Below, in pieces: positions 51,124 to 60,533 of a DNA stretch of 64,000 nt (positions are counted from its first letter, which is position 1; every line of letters starts with the position of its first letter). The notes under the pieces were generated by a model, which saw only the letters and a list, made by a program, of their open reading frames with translations, made no database searches and was not told the origin of the DNA. Source of the stretch: Frankia sp. RB7 (GTDB lineage Bacteria > Pseudomonadota > Alphaproteobacteria > Rhizobiales > Xanthobacteraceae). The stretch is from NCBI GenBank assembly GCA_030403585.1, contig JAUEPE010000027.1, positions 21,950-85,949 on the forward strand, given 5' to 3'. A program made the position numbers and the translations under genes.

Positions 51124-51428
51124 GGAGTGGAAGGAACGGCGGGCGATCCAGTCTTGCGGCGGCGTTGTCTGGATCGCCTTGCTTCCGGTGGATCGACGTC
51201 AAGCGGACCATCTATCTCGATCATGCCGCGTGCGAGGCCGTGCTGATCATCGAGCAGGATCGCATGGAAGTCCGGGTTGATATCAGAATGCCAAGCGGTT
51301 GGCGTTCGCAAACGCTCGGCGCAGCCGATGATCTGAGGCTCCCCGCATTTGGGCTGCAATGTTCGATCACCGATCTCTACGAGGGGACGCCGTTGCAACC
51401 TCGGCGTGGCCGAAAGCGCTCTGCCTGA
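51120..51428 (+). pseudogene. Uma2-family nuclease remnant (C-terminal part)
   Basis: The last ~65 residues (ACEAVLIIEQDRMEVRVDIR, GWRSQTLGAADDLRLPAFGL, ITDLYEGTPL) match the C-terminal half of Uma2/DUF820-type restriction-endonuclease-fold proteins. The N-terminal part with the catalytic residues is absent. Upstream of it sits a GGCGATCCAG/CTGGATCGCC palindrome that looks inserted. Best read as a truncated, non-functional copy. Confidence 0.5.
51142..51178. repeat. GGCGATCCAG palindrome
   Basis: Perfect 10-bp arms GGCGATCCAG (51142-51151) and CTGGATCGCC (51169-51178), 17-nt loop. Related in style to the dispersed repeats at 43583 and 51454. Confidence 0.6.
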
Positions 51429-51453
51429 GGCCGTAACTCTCTCCAAAACGGAT

Positions 51454-51539
51454 CGTCATTGCGAGGAGCGTGAGCTCCGAAGCAATCCAGACTGTCTCGG
51501 CGGAGGCGGCTGGATTGCTTCGCTTCGCTCGCAATGATG
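51454..51539. repeat. CGTCATTGCGAGGAGC palindromic repeat
   Basis: Arms CATTGCGAG...GAAGCAATCCAG and CTGGATTGCTTCGCTTCGCTCGCAATG pair over most of the 86 bp. The sequence type is widespread in Bradyrhizobium and Rhodopseudomonas. It ends 10 bp before the SDR stop codon and likely terminates that minus-strand transcript. Confidence 0.8.
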
Positions 51540-51548
51540 AAGTGCAAC

Positions 51549-52307
51549 CTATACGTGCTGGCCGCCGTTGATGTGGATCTCGGCGCCGTTGACGTAAGAA
51601 CTGGTGTCCGTGCACAGCACGTAGATGATCTTGGCGACCTCGTCCGGTGTGCCGAGGCGATGCATCGGAATCTGCTGGTCGACGATCTTCTCGGTGCCCG
51701 GCGACAGGATCGCCGTGTCGATCTCGCCCGGCGCGATCGCGTTGACGCGCACGCCGACGCGGCCGAAGTCCGATGCCATCTCGCGTGTCAGCGAGGCGAG
51801 CGCCGCCTTCGAGGTCGCGTACGCCGCGCCCGCGAAGGGATGCACGCGCGAGCCCGCGATCGAGGTGACGTTCACGACCGAGCCCTTGGCCGCCTTCAAT
51901 TCCTCGATCAAGCCGCGCGCGATCATGATCGGCGCGAAGAAGTTGACGTGGAAGACGTGCGTCCATGTCTCGAGGTCTGTGTCGACCGAACCGAGGCGAG
52001 ACCCGCCCGGGCCCTTGGGCGAGATCGCGGCGTTGTTGACGAGCGCGTGCAGCATGCCGCCTTCGAGACGGTTGCGGATGTCGGTGATCGCGCGCGCAGT
52101 GTCCGCGGGATTGCCGAGATCGACCTGGATGTGATCCTCCGGACCCGCATCCCACGGACAGTCTTCGGGGAACGCATGCCGCGAACAGGTGATGACGCGC
52201 CAGCCCGCCGAGGAGAAGCGGATCACGGTGGCGTGGCCGATACCGCGGCTGGCTCCGGTCAGGAGCAGCGTGCGGCGCGGCGCATTGGACGAATGCGGCA
52301 TGGACAT
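51549..52307 (-). CDS. SDR-family oxidoreductase
   Basis: A 252-residue classical short-chain dehydrogenase. Cofactor motif LLTGASRGIGHATVIRFSSA, LVNNAAISPKG, catalytic Ser in NVTSIAGSR, YATSK as the YxxxK pair, VRVNAIAPGEIDT and the C-terminal SSYVNGAEIHINGGQHV. NAD(P)-dependent; substrate unknown. Followed on the same strand (upstream in transcription) by pdxH with only 20 bp between, so pdxH and this gene may share a transcript. Confidence 0.9.
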   Translation of the reverse strand: MSMPHSSNAPRRTLLLTGASRGIGHATVIRFSSAGWRVITCSRHAFPEDCPWDAGPEDHIQVDLGNPADTARAITDIRNRLEGGMLHALVNNAAISPKGPGGSRLGSVDTDLETWTHVFHVNFFAPIMIARGLIEELKAAKGSVVNVTSIAGSRVHPFAGAAYATSKAALASLTREMASDFGRVGVRVNAIAPGEIDTAILSPGTEKIVDQQIPMHRLGTPDEVAKIIYVLCTDTSSYVNGAEIHINGGQHV

Positions 52308-52327
52308 CTTTCAGGTCGGCCTAAAGC

Positions 52328-52969
52328 TTAGGGGTACATCCGGGTCTTGGACCACGGCCGACCGGCCGCGTCACGACGAAATTCGATGCGGTCGTGCAGA
52401 CGGAATGGGCGGTCGTGCCAGAACTCGATGCGCGACGGCGTGATGCGCCAGCCGCTCCAGCCCGCCGGCCGCGGCACGTCGCCGATGACATGTTTGGCCG
52501 CGACCTTTGCGATGGCCTGCTCGAAGGCGAAGCGGCTCTCCAGCTCCTGCGACTGCTTGCTGGCCCAGGCGCCGATCTGCGCCTGCTTCGGTCGCGTCGC
52601 GAAATAGGCGTCGGCCTCGGCATCGGTCACCGGCGTCACGTTGCCGCGGATGCGGACCTGACGGCGCAGCGACTTCCAGTGAAAAAGTAAAGCCGCCTTA
52701 GGATTTGCGGCGAGTTCGCGGCCCTTCTGGCTTGCGATGTGGCTGTAGAAGACGAAACCCTCGGTATCGAAGCCTTTCATCAGCACCATGCGCACGTCGG
52801 GCAGGCCTTCGGGATCGACGGTTGCGAGCGCCATGGCGTTCGGATCGTTCGGCTCGCTCTTGATCGCCTCGTTCAGCCAGGCCTCGAACAGCGCAAAAGG
52901 CTCGTCGGCGGCGGTGAAATCACCGGATGTTAAGGGTGTCTGGTGTTTCATCGAGGTCGTGTCGGTCAT
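52328..52969 (-). CDS. pdxH: Pyridoxamine 5'-phosphate oxidase
   Basis: FMN-dependent oxidase producing pyridoxal 5'-phosphate (vitamin B6) from pyridoxine or pyridoxamine phosphate. It has 213 residues, the normal length. N-terminal split-barrel: NAMALATVDPEGLPDVRMVL, GFVFYSHIASQKGRELAANP, ALLFHWKSLRRQVRIRG. The C-terminal signature IEFWHDRPFRLHDR is intact. Transcribed divergently from the lipoprotein gene at 53062. Confidence 0.95.
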   Translation of the reverse strand: MTDTTSMKHQTPLTSGDFTAADEPFALFEAWLNEAIKSEPNDPNAMALATVDPEGLPDVRMVLMKGFDTEGFVFYSHIASQKGRELAANPKAALLFHWKSLRRQVRIRGNVTPVTDAEADAYFATRPKQAQIGAWASKQSQELESRFAFEQAIAKVAAKHVIGDVPRPAGWSGWRITPSRIEFWHDRPFRLHDRIEFRRDAAGRPWSKTRMYP

Positions 52970-53061
52970 GTCTGGAGTCCGAATTGCGTCCCGCGGCCCA
53001 AAGCGCGCTGTTGTCTGCTACGGCCCTATATAGGGCATGGGGACGCGTTGGCCTATCGGCG

Positions 53062-53490
53062 ATGCGGCCGTCGGGCCTTGCCATGACGATGATTCTGATC
53101 GGGCTCGGCGCCGGCGGCTGCAGTCTGCCCCGCACTGACGCCAACGCCTACGCCAAGGCCGACGACAGCGATCTCACCGGCTCGATCGGACGGCCGGCGA
53201 AGGACGCCCCTCCGACCGAGACCGATCTCGCCTTCGCCCGCAATGCCGCCTCCGACGTGCTGAGCAAGGGTGACAAGGACGCGAGCCAGCACTGGGAGAA
53301 TCCCGAAACCGGCGCGCGCGGCTCGGTGACGCCGATCGCGCAATCCTACGCCGCCGAGGATGGCCGCAAGTGCCGCGACTTCCTGGCGAGCTACGTCAAC
53401 GGGACCACCGAAAGCTGGCTCCAGGGCGCCGGCTGCCAAAGCAGCCGTGGCCGTTGGGAGATTCATACGCTAAAGCCGTGGCGGAGCTGA
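53062..53490 (+). CDS. RT0821/Lpp0805-type surface lipoprotein
   Basis: A 142-residue lipoprotein. Signal and lipobox: MRPSGLAMTMILIGLGAGGC (Cys is the lipidated residue). The mature region ends in SQHWENPETGARGSVTPIAQ, RKCRDFLASYVNGTTESWLQGAGCQSSRGRWEIHTLKPW, a domain of the 16-kDa rickettsial surface antigen/RT0821 family. Outer-membrane or periplasmic; function unknown. ATG 53062 preferred as it begins the lipoprotein signal. Confidence 0.85.
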   Translation: MRPSGLAMTMILIGLGAGGCSLPRTDANAYAKADDSDLTGSIGRPAKDAPPTETDLAFARNAASDVLSKGDKDASQHWENPETGARGSVTPIAQSYAAEDGRKCRDFLASYVNGTTESWLQGAGCQSSRGRWEIHTLKPWRS

Positions 53491-53530
53491 ACATGATCCG
53501 GGAACCCATTTTCCGATAAGATCGTGCTCG
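53491..53530. repeat. GCATGATCC palindromic repeat, copy B
   Basis: ACATGATCCGGGAACCCATTTTCCGATAAGATCGTGCTC-like short version of the family, starting on the base after the lipoprotein stop codon. Confidence 0.65.
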
Positions 53531-53651
53531 AATCGTAACGGGTCGCTTCACTCGACTAGTTGCAAAAATGCCACTCGCCCCCCACATGAGGCTCAGCTGG
53601 GGCGGGCAGCCCCTTTCGACATTTCGATTTTCCCTAGAGGAGACGTGACGG

Positions 53652-54617
53652 ATGCGCGACCCCTATGAGGTCTTGGGGGTGCCGCGGAGCGCCAACGCTG
53701 CCGCGATCAAGAGCGCCTATCGCAAGCTGGCCAAGAAGCATCATCCCGACAGCAACAAGGATGATCCCAAGGCCGCCGAGCGCTTCTCCGAGATCAATTC
53801 GGCCAACGAGATCATCGGCGACGAGGACAAGCGCAAGCAGTTCGACCGCGGCGAGATCGATGCCGATGGCAAGCCGCGCTTCCAGGGCTTTCCGGGCGGC
53901 GGCGGGCCGCGCGGTCGCGCGGGTCCCGGCGGGTTCGAGAGCTACAATTTCCGTGGCGGCGGGGCAGGCCCCGGCCAGGGCGCGGGCGCGTTCGAGGACA
54001 TCCTCAACAGCATGTTTGGCGGCGGGGTGCGCGGTGCGCGCCCCGGGGCCGGTGGCGGTGCTCAGTTCGAATTCGACAGCGGCGGGGTCGGGCTCGATCT
54101 CGACGTCAATGTCGCGATGTCCGTCTCGCTGGAAGAATCGGTCAAGGGTGGCGAGAAGCGCGTCCGGCTGCCGACTGGCAAGGAGCTCAACGTCAAGATT
54201 CCGGCGGGCGTCGTCGAGGGTCAGCAAATCCGGCTGCGCGGCCAGGGCGAGAGCGCGCAGGGCCATCCGCCCGGCGATCTCCTGATCACCATCAGCATCG
54301 CAGCCCACCCGTTCTTCAAGATCGAGGGTGCCGACCTCAAGATCGATCTGCCGGTCACGCTCTACGAGGCTGTGCTCGGGGGCAAGGTCCGCGTGCCCAC
54401 GCTCGGCAATGCCGTGGAACTGTCGGTCCCGAAAAATACCTCCAGCGGCCGAACCTTCCGCCTCAAAGGTAAGGGATTGCCGAAATCTGGCGGAACCGGG
54501 GATCTCTTCGTCACCATCAGGATTATGCTACCGGACGGGAACGACGCCGAGCTTGAAGCATTGATGGAAAAGTGGCGGGACCAACACCCCTACAATCCAC
54601 GAAGCGGGCTTGGCTAA
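53652..54617 (+). CDS. DnaJ-class co-chaperone (CbpA-like)
   Basis: A 321-residue J-domain protein. Residues 1-65 form the J domain with the HPD motif (KHHPDSNKD). A Gly/Arg/Phe-rich linker (residues ~75-140) and the two-part DnaJ C-terminal substrate-binding domain follow (VAMSVSLEESVKGGEKRVRL, VVEGQQIRLRGQGE, LPVTLYEAVLGGKVRVPTL). There is no Cys-rich zinc finger, so it is a CbpA/DnaJ type B protein. It stimulates an Hsp70 partner. ATG 53652 after GAGGAGACG. Confidence 0.92.
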   Translation: MRDPYEVLGVPRSANAAAIKSAYRKLAKKHHPDSNKDDPKAAERFSEINSANEIIGDEDKRKQFDRGEIDADGKPRFQGFPGGGGPRGRAGPGGFESYNFRGGGAGPGQGAGAFEDILNSMFGGGVRGARPGAGGGAQFEFDSGGVGLDLDVNVAMSVSLEESVKGGEKRVRLPTGKELNVKIPAGVVEGQQIRLRGQGESAQGHPPGDLLITISIAAHPFFKIEGADLKIDLPVTLYEAVLGGKVRVPTLGNAVELSVPKNTSSGRTFRLKGKGLPKSGGTGDLFVTIRIMLPDGNDAELEALMEKWRDQHPYNPRSGLG

Positions 54618-54618
54618 C

Positions 54619-54700
54619 GCATGATCCGGAAAAGTGCTCAGCGGTTTTCCGAAAAGATCATGCGCAAACAAGAAGGTAAAGCGCGAGCCATCGCGCTTTA
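54619..54700. repeat. GCATGATCC palindromic repeat, full copy C
   Basis: GCATGATCCGGAAAAGTG ... GGTTTTCCGAAAAGATCATGC forms one hairpin, followed by a second perfect hairpin AAAGCGCGA-GCCA-TCGCGCTTT (54678-54699). Begins 2 bp after the co-chaperone stop codon. This is the longest of three copies. Confidence 0.8.
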
Positions 54701-54766
54701 GGGCGAGATCGAACCGAGGGGTTCTCCTAAAGACTGAGAGTTTTTTCCTACGGATGATGCTCGTCA

Positions 54767-54891
54767 TACGTTCGAGGCGTGGTAGCGCTTCGCCTGCTCG
54801 ACGTATCGGTTGTCCGGCGGGGCAGCCGATAAGAAAGGTGCGGCCTCGAGAGGGGGACCAGCGCGGTACCAAAAACCCCAATCGAGGCCGC
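54767..54891 (+). ncRNA. Three-hairpin intergenic element, structured RNA candidate
   Basis: Successive stems in the 433-bp convergent gap: ATACGTTCGAGGCG with CGCC-tgc-TCGACGTAT (54767-54806); ATCGGTTGTCC with GGCAGCCGAT (54805-54830); GCGGCCTCGA with TCGAGGCCGC (54840-54891), the last enclosing a GGGGG/CCCC inner stem. No open frame crosses it convincingly. Strand and boundaries uncertain; plus strand chosen arbitrarily. Could be a small RNA or a decayed repeat. Confidence 0.3.
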
Positions 54892-55050
54892 CCGCGTCGA
54901 TCGGCGGATCGAACGCCGCTCATAATCGCGTGAACACCCGGTGCGATATTGAGACGCACACATGTCTTGATTCCAAATTTTCAATGTCGGAATCGAGGCA
55001 CCGTGTCGTTTGAAGGACGCCCAAGCGAAGCTTGGGCTATGACGGGTTGT

Positions 55051-55821
55051 TTAGCCGCCGGTTTTCTCGGCCTGGTCGTACACCGCCTGCGCCACCTTCG
55101 TCAGCCGATCGCGGTCGGCGCCGCCGCTGACGACGTAGCCGACGCCGTGCTCGGCCCAGAACAGCGCTCCATCCTTGTCCGCCTTGGCGTAGCGCATCTG
55201 CGTCGCGCCGTTCTCGGTCTTGGCGGTGTAGATCGTGTAGCGCTCGCCCGAGGCGCCCTCATACATCAGGAACGAGGCTGGCCCGCTCGGGCCCGGCAGC
55301 AGCCGGCCGCCGACGAGTTTGAGCCCGCTCGCCTCCAGATTGGGCGCGAACACGGTCCAGCCGCAGCGCCGGGTCAGCCAGGCCTGGAGGTGGTCGCGCT
55401 CGTTACCGCCGACCTCGACCGGATGTCGGACCTCGACGACATAGAGGCGGTGGGCATCGAGCGCATCCGTCGTAAAGCTCTGGAAGGTCGAGGGCGCGTT
55501 GGCGGCGCCATGCGCCACCCAGCCGGCCGTGCCGCCGGCGACGAAGGCAACCAGCGCGGCCGCAACGGCGCCGTAGAGCCATTGCCGCGGACGGCGCTCC
55601 AGCCGTTCGAGCTCCAGCCGGGCCGGCACCGGCTCCTGGGCGACGCTGTCGTAGCGGACGTGCAGCATCTCGGCCATGGTGCGCCAGGACTGCACCCGCT
55701 CGGCATCCTCGGGATGGGCGGCAAGCCAGGCCTCGACGTCGGCGCGGCGCTCGGCCGGCAGCTCGCCGTCGACAAAGGCGTGCAACTCGTCTTCGGTCAC
55801 TTGAATATTGCGGTCGTTCAT
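55051..55821 (-). CDS. Membrane anti-sigma factor
   Basis: A 256-residue anti-sigma factor paired with the ECF sigma gene upstream. The N-terminal cytoplasmic anti-sigma domain is ELHAFVDGELPAERRADVEA, WLAAHPEDAERVQSWRTMAE and lacks the zinc-binding HxxxCxxC motif. A single membrane helix follows near residue 85-105 (LYGAVAAALVAFVAGGTAGW), then a periplasmic sensor region of about 150 residues. ATG 55821. The gap to the sigma gene is 106 bp. Confidence 0.88.
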   Translation of the reverse strand: MNDRNIQVTEDELHAFVDGELPAERRADVEAWLAAHPEDAERVQSWRTMAEMLHVRYDSVAQEPVPARLELERLERRPRQWLYGAVAAALVAFVAGGTAGWVAHGAANAPSTFQSFTTDALDAHRLYVVEVRHPVEVGGNERDHLQAWLTRRCGWTVFAPNLEASGLKLVGGRLLPGPSGPASFLMYEGASGERYTIYTAKTENGATQMRYAKADKDGALFWAEHGVGYVVSGGADRDRLTKVAQAVYDQAEKTGG

Positions 55822-55927
55822 ATCGGTCGTCTCTGGCTCTGCGGCCCAAAATATCTGACGCGGTTCAACTGCGCTGCTTCTCTCTCCGTGCAGGGGACGC
55901 GGCACGCGCGGTGCATCAATCCTGCCA

Positions 55928-56416
55928 TCATTTCACCCGCTTGAGCGCCGGGCGCTCGCCCTCCAGCGACGCTTTAACGTGTGCGCGGGCGCGCGCCAGG
56001 CGGGACATGACGGTGCCGATCGGCACGCCCTGGATGTCGGCGACCTCGCGGTAGCTCATGCCTTCCAGCATCACCAGCAGCAGCACCGAGCGTTGCTCCT
56101 CGACCAGCGTCGAGAGTGCCCGTTCGATGTCGCGTCCTTCGGCCTCCGTCCCGCTGGCATCCGGGTTGTTCTCCGTCAGCTGCATGAATTGCGGACGCCT
56201 TGCCAGCGAGCGCCGTCGGTTCTTGTTGAGGTTGGTCAGGATCGTGTAGAGCCAGCTCCTGACGTCGCCTCCGAGAAACAATCGCTCCGAACGCAACGCA
56301 CGCACCAGCGTGTCCTGTACCAGATCGTCGGCCGCATCCGCATCGCGCGTAAGCGCGCGGGCGTAGCGGCGCAACGCCGGGATCATGGCTTCCACGCTCT
56401 GGCGAAACGCACTCAT
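55928..56416 (-). CDS. ECF RNA polymerase sigma factor
   Basis: A 162-residue extracytoplasmic-function sigma factor. Region 2: ALRRYARALTRDADAADDLV, QDTLVRAL, DVRSWLYTILTNLNKNRRRS. Region 4: LSTLVEEQRSVLLLVMLEGM, SYREVADIQGVPIGTVMSRL ARARAHVK. It is regulated by the membrane anti-sigma downstream and is not the EcfG general-stress factor, which lacks a membrane anti-sigma partner. A GGAATA motif about 85 bp upstream on the minus strand could be part of an autoregulated promoter, but its -10 is unclear. Confidence 0.92.
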   Translation of the reverse strand: MSAFRQSVEAMIPALRRYARALTRDADAADDLVQDTLVRALRSERLFLGGDVRSWLYTILTNLNKNRRRSLARRPQFMQLTENNPDASGTEAEGRDIERALSTLVEEQRSVLLLVMLEGMSYREVADIQGVPIGTVMSRLARARAHVKASLEGERPALKRVK

Positions 56417-56586
56417 GCCGTCTCTGATGTCCTGCCGTTCGGCGCAAGCGCCACAATCATCATAACACCCGAACGGAACGGCTATTCCGGTGCTGGAAAC
56501 AGCGTTAACGCCGCGTATTAGGACTGTACCGCAGGGGAGGGCTGGTGTACCTCCAGACCTTAACGAGAGCTACGGGACGTTCGCAA

Positions 56587-57408
56587 ATGGCGCAGAATTC
56601 GGGTCTGATGCAGGGTAAGCGCGGGGTGATCCTCGGTGTTGCCAACAACCGCTCGATCGCCTGGGGCATCGCCAAGGCATGCCAGGCCGCCGGCGCCGAG
56701 ATCGCGCTCACCTATCAGGGCGATGCGCTGAAGAAGCGCGTCGAGCCGCTCGCCGCCGAGCTTGGCGCGCTAGTGCTCGGCCATTGCGACGTCACCGATG
56801 CTGCCACCATTGATGCGGTGTTCGACGTGCTGAAGGAGAAGTGGGGCAAGATCGATTTCGTCGTGCACGCGATCGCGTTTGCCGACAAAGATCAGCTCGA
56901 GGGCCGCTACGTCGACACCACCGCCGACAATTTCTCCAAGTCGATGCTGATCTCCTGCTACTCGCTGACTGCGGTCGCGCAGCGCGCCGAGAAGCTGATG
57001 ACCGACGGCGGTTCGATCATCACGCTGACCTATTACGGCTCCGAGAAATGGATGCCGAACTACAACGTCATGGGCGTCGCCAAGGCGGCACTGGAGGCGA
57101 GCGTGCGCTATCTGGCCGCCGATCTCGGCGAGAAGGCGATCCGCGTCAATGCAATCTCTGCGGGACCGATCAAGACGCTGGCGTTCGCCGGCATCGCCGA
57201 TTCACGCCTGCTGCTGAAATACAACGAGGTCAACGCACCGCTCCGTCGCAACGTGACGATCGAGGAGGTCGGCGACAGTTCGCTGTATTTCCTGTCCGAC
57301 CTCTCGCGCGGCGTCACCGGCGAAGTGCATCACGTCGACGCCGGCTACCACGTGCTCGGCATGAAGCGCCCCGACGCGCCGGACGTGTCGATCGGTAGCA
57401 AGGACTAA
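56587..57408 (+). CDS. fabI: Enoyl-ACP reductase FabI
   Basis: NADH-dependent enoyl-acyl carrier protein reductase that completes each fatty-acid elongation cycle, the triclosan target. It has 273 residues. Motifs: GVILGVANNRSIAWGIAKAC, VVHAIAFADKDQLEG and the catalytic pair in YGSEKWMPNYNVMGVAKAA (Tyr-X6-Lys), INAISAGPIKTLA. ATG 56587 (MAQNSGLMQGKRG) fits the family start better than the in-frame ATG at 56545. Followed 12 bp later by a histidine phosphatase gene and then aroC. Confidence 0.95.
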   Translation: MAQNSGLMQGKRGVILGVANNRSIAWGIAKACQAAGAEIALTYQGDALKKRVEPLAAELGALVLGHCDVTDAATIDAVFDVLKEKWGKIDFVVHAIAFADKDQLEGRYVDTTADNFSKSMLISCYSLTAVAQRAEKLMTDGGSIITLTYYGSEKWMPNYNVMGVAKAALEASVRYLAADLGEKAIRVNAISAGPIKTLAFAGIADSRLLLKYNEVNAPLRRNVTIEEVGDSSLYFLSDLSRGVTGEVHHVDAGYHVLGMKRPDAPDVSIGSKD

Positions 57409-57420
57409 CCTTTACTCGGA

Positions 57421-58020
57421 ATGCCCGTGCCCACGATCTACTATCTTCGCCACGGCGAGACCGAGTGGAATGCGCTCGGCAGGCTCCAGGGCACCAGGGA
57501 TATTCCGCTCAACGCGCGCGGCCGCGGCCAGGCAGTGCAGGCAGGCCTCATCCTGGCCGATCTCCTCAAGCGCGAAGGCAAGGACAAGACGGCGCTGCCC
57601 TATGTGTCGAGCCCGCTCGGCCGCGCGCGCCAGACCATGGAACTGGCGCGCGGCAAGCTCGAATTACCGGCCGCGGACTACGCGCTGGACGATCGCCTGC
57701 GCGAGATCGGTTATGGCGTCTGGGAAGGGCTGACGCTGGCAGAGAGCGAGGCGAAAGATCCCGACATCTATGCCAGGCGCCTCGCTGACAAATGGACGGT
57801 GGGGCCTGCGGACGCGGAGACCTACGCCGACGTGCAGGTCCGCGTTCGCGCCTGGTATGACGAGCTTCGGACCGACACCGTCGCGGTCGCCCATGGCGGT
57901 ACCTGCCGGGCCCTGATGGTCTCGCTTGGCCTGGAAACGCCGGCGAGCGCCGCCGAGCTCTATATCGAGCAGGGCGCTGTTTACGTGTTCCGCGACGGCC
58001 GGCTGGACAAGTTTAGTTAG
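57421..58020 (+). CDS. Histidine phosphatase (phosphoglycerate-mutase-like)
   Basis: A 199-residue histidine phosphatase superfamily enzyme. Catalytic motif YYLRHGETEWN, second core Arg in SSPLGRARQTMELA, Glu in LREIGYGVWEGLT and the second His in VAVAHGGTCRALM. Often annotated as cofactor-dependent phosphoglycerate mutase, but the substrate cannot be inferred. It follows fabI by 12 bp and precedes aroC by 82 bp, likely one operon. Confidence 0.9.
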   Translation: MPVPTIYYLRHGETEWNALGRLQGTRDIPLNARGRGQAVQAGLILADLLKREGKDKTALPYVSSPLGRARQTMELARGKLELPAADYALDDRLREIGYGVWEGLTLAESEAKDPDIYARRLADKWTVGPADAETYADVQVRVRAWYDELRTDTVAVAHGGTCRALMVSLGLETPASAAELYIEQGAVYVFRDGRLDKFS

Positions 58021-58102
58021 GCCTTGAGGTACGGGCGCCAGCGGGTTTGACCCCCGGCGCCCCGCGCGTTACCACACGCCGGAACCGAGCCAGCGAGCAG
58101 CA

Positions 58103-59191
<1,089 letters not shown>

Positions 59192-59260
59192 GTCTTCGTG
59201 TCGCGGTACTAGCCCACCGCGCAGCTTGACGATTCCACAACTTCGTCCGCAAATGCGGGC

Positions 59261-60451
59261 ATGGATAAATCCGGGCTCCAGCGTGTCCTGAACTGGCTGA
59301 TCGACGGCGCGAGGTCTTCGGGGACTTCGGCCGACATGATCGCCGCCCTCTGCGAGCGCCTGGTCGATGCCGGCCTGCCGCTGTGGCGGTTCGGAATCTT
59401 CATCCGCACGCTCCATCCGGAAATCTTCGGCCGTAACTTCATCTGGCGGCAGGGGAAGAATGTCGAGATGGGCACCGCCGATTTCGATTTCCTGGATTCA
59501 CCCGAATTCACCCAGAGCCCGCTCCGCATCGTGTTCGAGCAGGGCGTGGAGGTCAGGGCCCGGATCGACGATCCCGACAGCGCGCGGTTTCCGATCATCA
59601 ACGACATGCGCGCCGAAGGCGTGACCGACTATATCGCGGTGCCGATGCCGTTTCTCGACGGCTCGACCCACGCCACGAGCTGGGTGACGCGGCAACCTGG
59701 CGGCTTCAGCGACGACGACATCGCGGTGATCCGGACGATCATGGGGCCGCTGGCGCGGGTCAGCGAGATCGTTAGCCTGCGCCGCACCGCCGAGATGCTG
59801 CTCGACACCTATGTCGGCAATCGCGCCGGCGCACGTATCCTCGGCGGCCAGATCCGCCGCGGTCATAACGACACCATGCAGGCCGCGATCTGGCTATCGG
59901 ATCTGCGCGGCTTCACCGCGTTGTCGGACCGGCTTCCGGCCGAGACCGTGGTCGAGATCCTCAACCATTATTTTGATTGCCAGGTCACGGCGATCCGTGG
60001 CCATGGCGGCGAGGTCTTGAAGTTCATGGGCGACGGCCTGCTCGCGGTATTTCCGATCGACGAATATGTCGGCGATGCCGCGCATGTCTGCACGCGCGTG
60101 CTGGAAGCCGCGCGCGAATCCCGCGCCAGCGTAGAGGCGCTTGCCTTTCCGGTCGGCGACGTCATCGAGCGCTTCCGCTTCGGCGTCGCGCTGCATGTCG
60201 GCAACATCCTCTACGGCAATATCGGCGGCGGCAACCGGCTCGACTTCACCTGCATCGGCCCTGCCGTCAATCTCGCCGCCCGGCTGGAGAAGATCGCGGG
60301 GCGGCTTGGGCGCACCGTCGTGGCTTCAGAAGGCTTTGCCAACGTTTGCCAGCACGATTGGCGCGAGCTCGGCGATTTTCCGATCGCGGGGTTCTCCAAG
60401 GCGCAGCGTGTGTACGGGCTCGCCGAGGAGACGCCCGTGGTGATGGCGTGA
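59261..60451 (+). CDS. Class III adenylate/guanylate cyclase
   Basis: A 396-residue soluble nucleotidyl cyclase. The N-terminal ~200 residues form a regulatory GAF-like domain. The C-terminal catalytic domain has AIWLSDLRGFTALSDRLPAE with a metal-binding Asp, HGGEVLKFMGDGLLAVFPID with the second Asp, and RLDFTCIGPAVNLAARLEKI with the transition-state Asn/Arg region. The first metal motif reads SDLRGFT. Product (cAMP or cGMP) is not certain. Downstream of aroC by 69 bp. Confidence 0.9.
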   Translation: MDKSGLQRVLNWLIDGARSSGTSADMIAALCERLVDAGLPLWRFGIFIRTLHPEIFGRNFIWRQGKNVEMGTADFDFLDSPEFTQSPLRIVFEQGVEVRARIDDPDSARFPIINDMRAEGVTDYIAVPMPFLDGSTHATSWVTRQPGGFSDDDIAVIRTIMGPLARVSEIVSLRRTAEMLLDTYVGNRAGARILGGQIRRGHNDTMQAAIWLSDLRGFTALSDRLPAETVVEILNHYFDCQVTAIRGHGGEVLKFMGDGLLAVFPIDEYVGDAAHVCTRVLEAARESRASVEALAFPVGDVIERFRFGVALHVGNILYGNIGGGNRLDFTCIGPAVNLAARLEKIAGRLGRTVVASEGFANVCQHDWRELGDFPIAGFSKAQRVYGLAEETPVVMA

Positions 60452-60533
60452 AGCGACAGGACTCACATGACCGTCGAATTCCGCTCACGACGAAATCATC
60501 ATAGCGCGACTCAAGCGGTAGCGCGCTTGCGCC

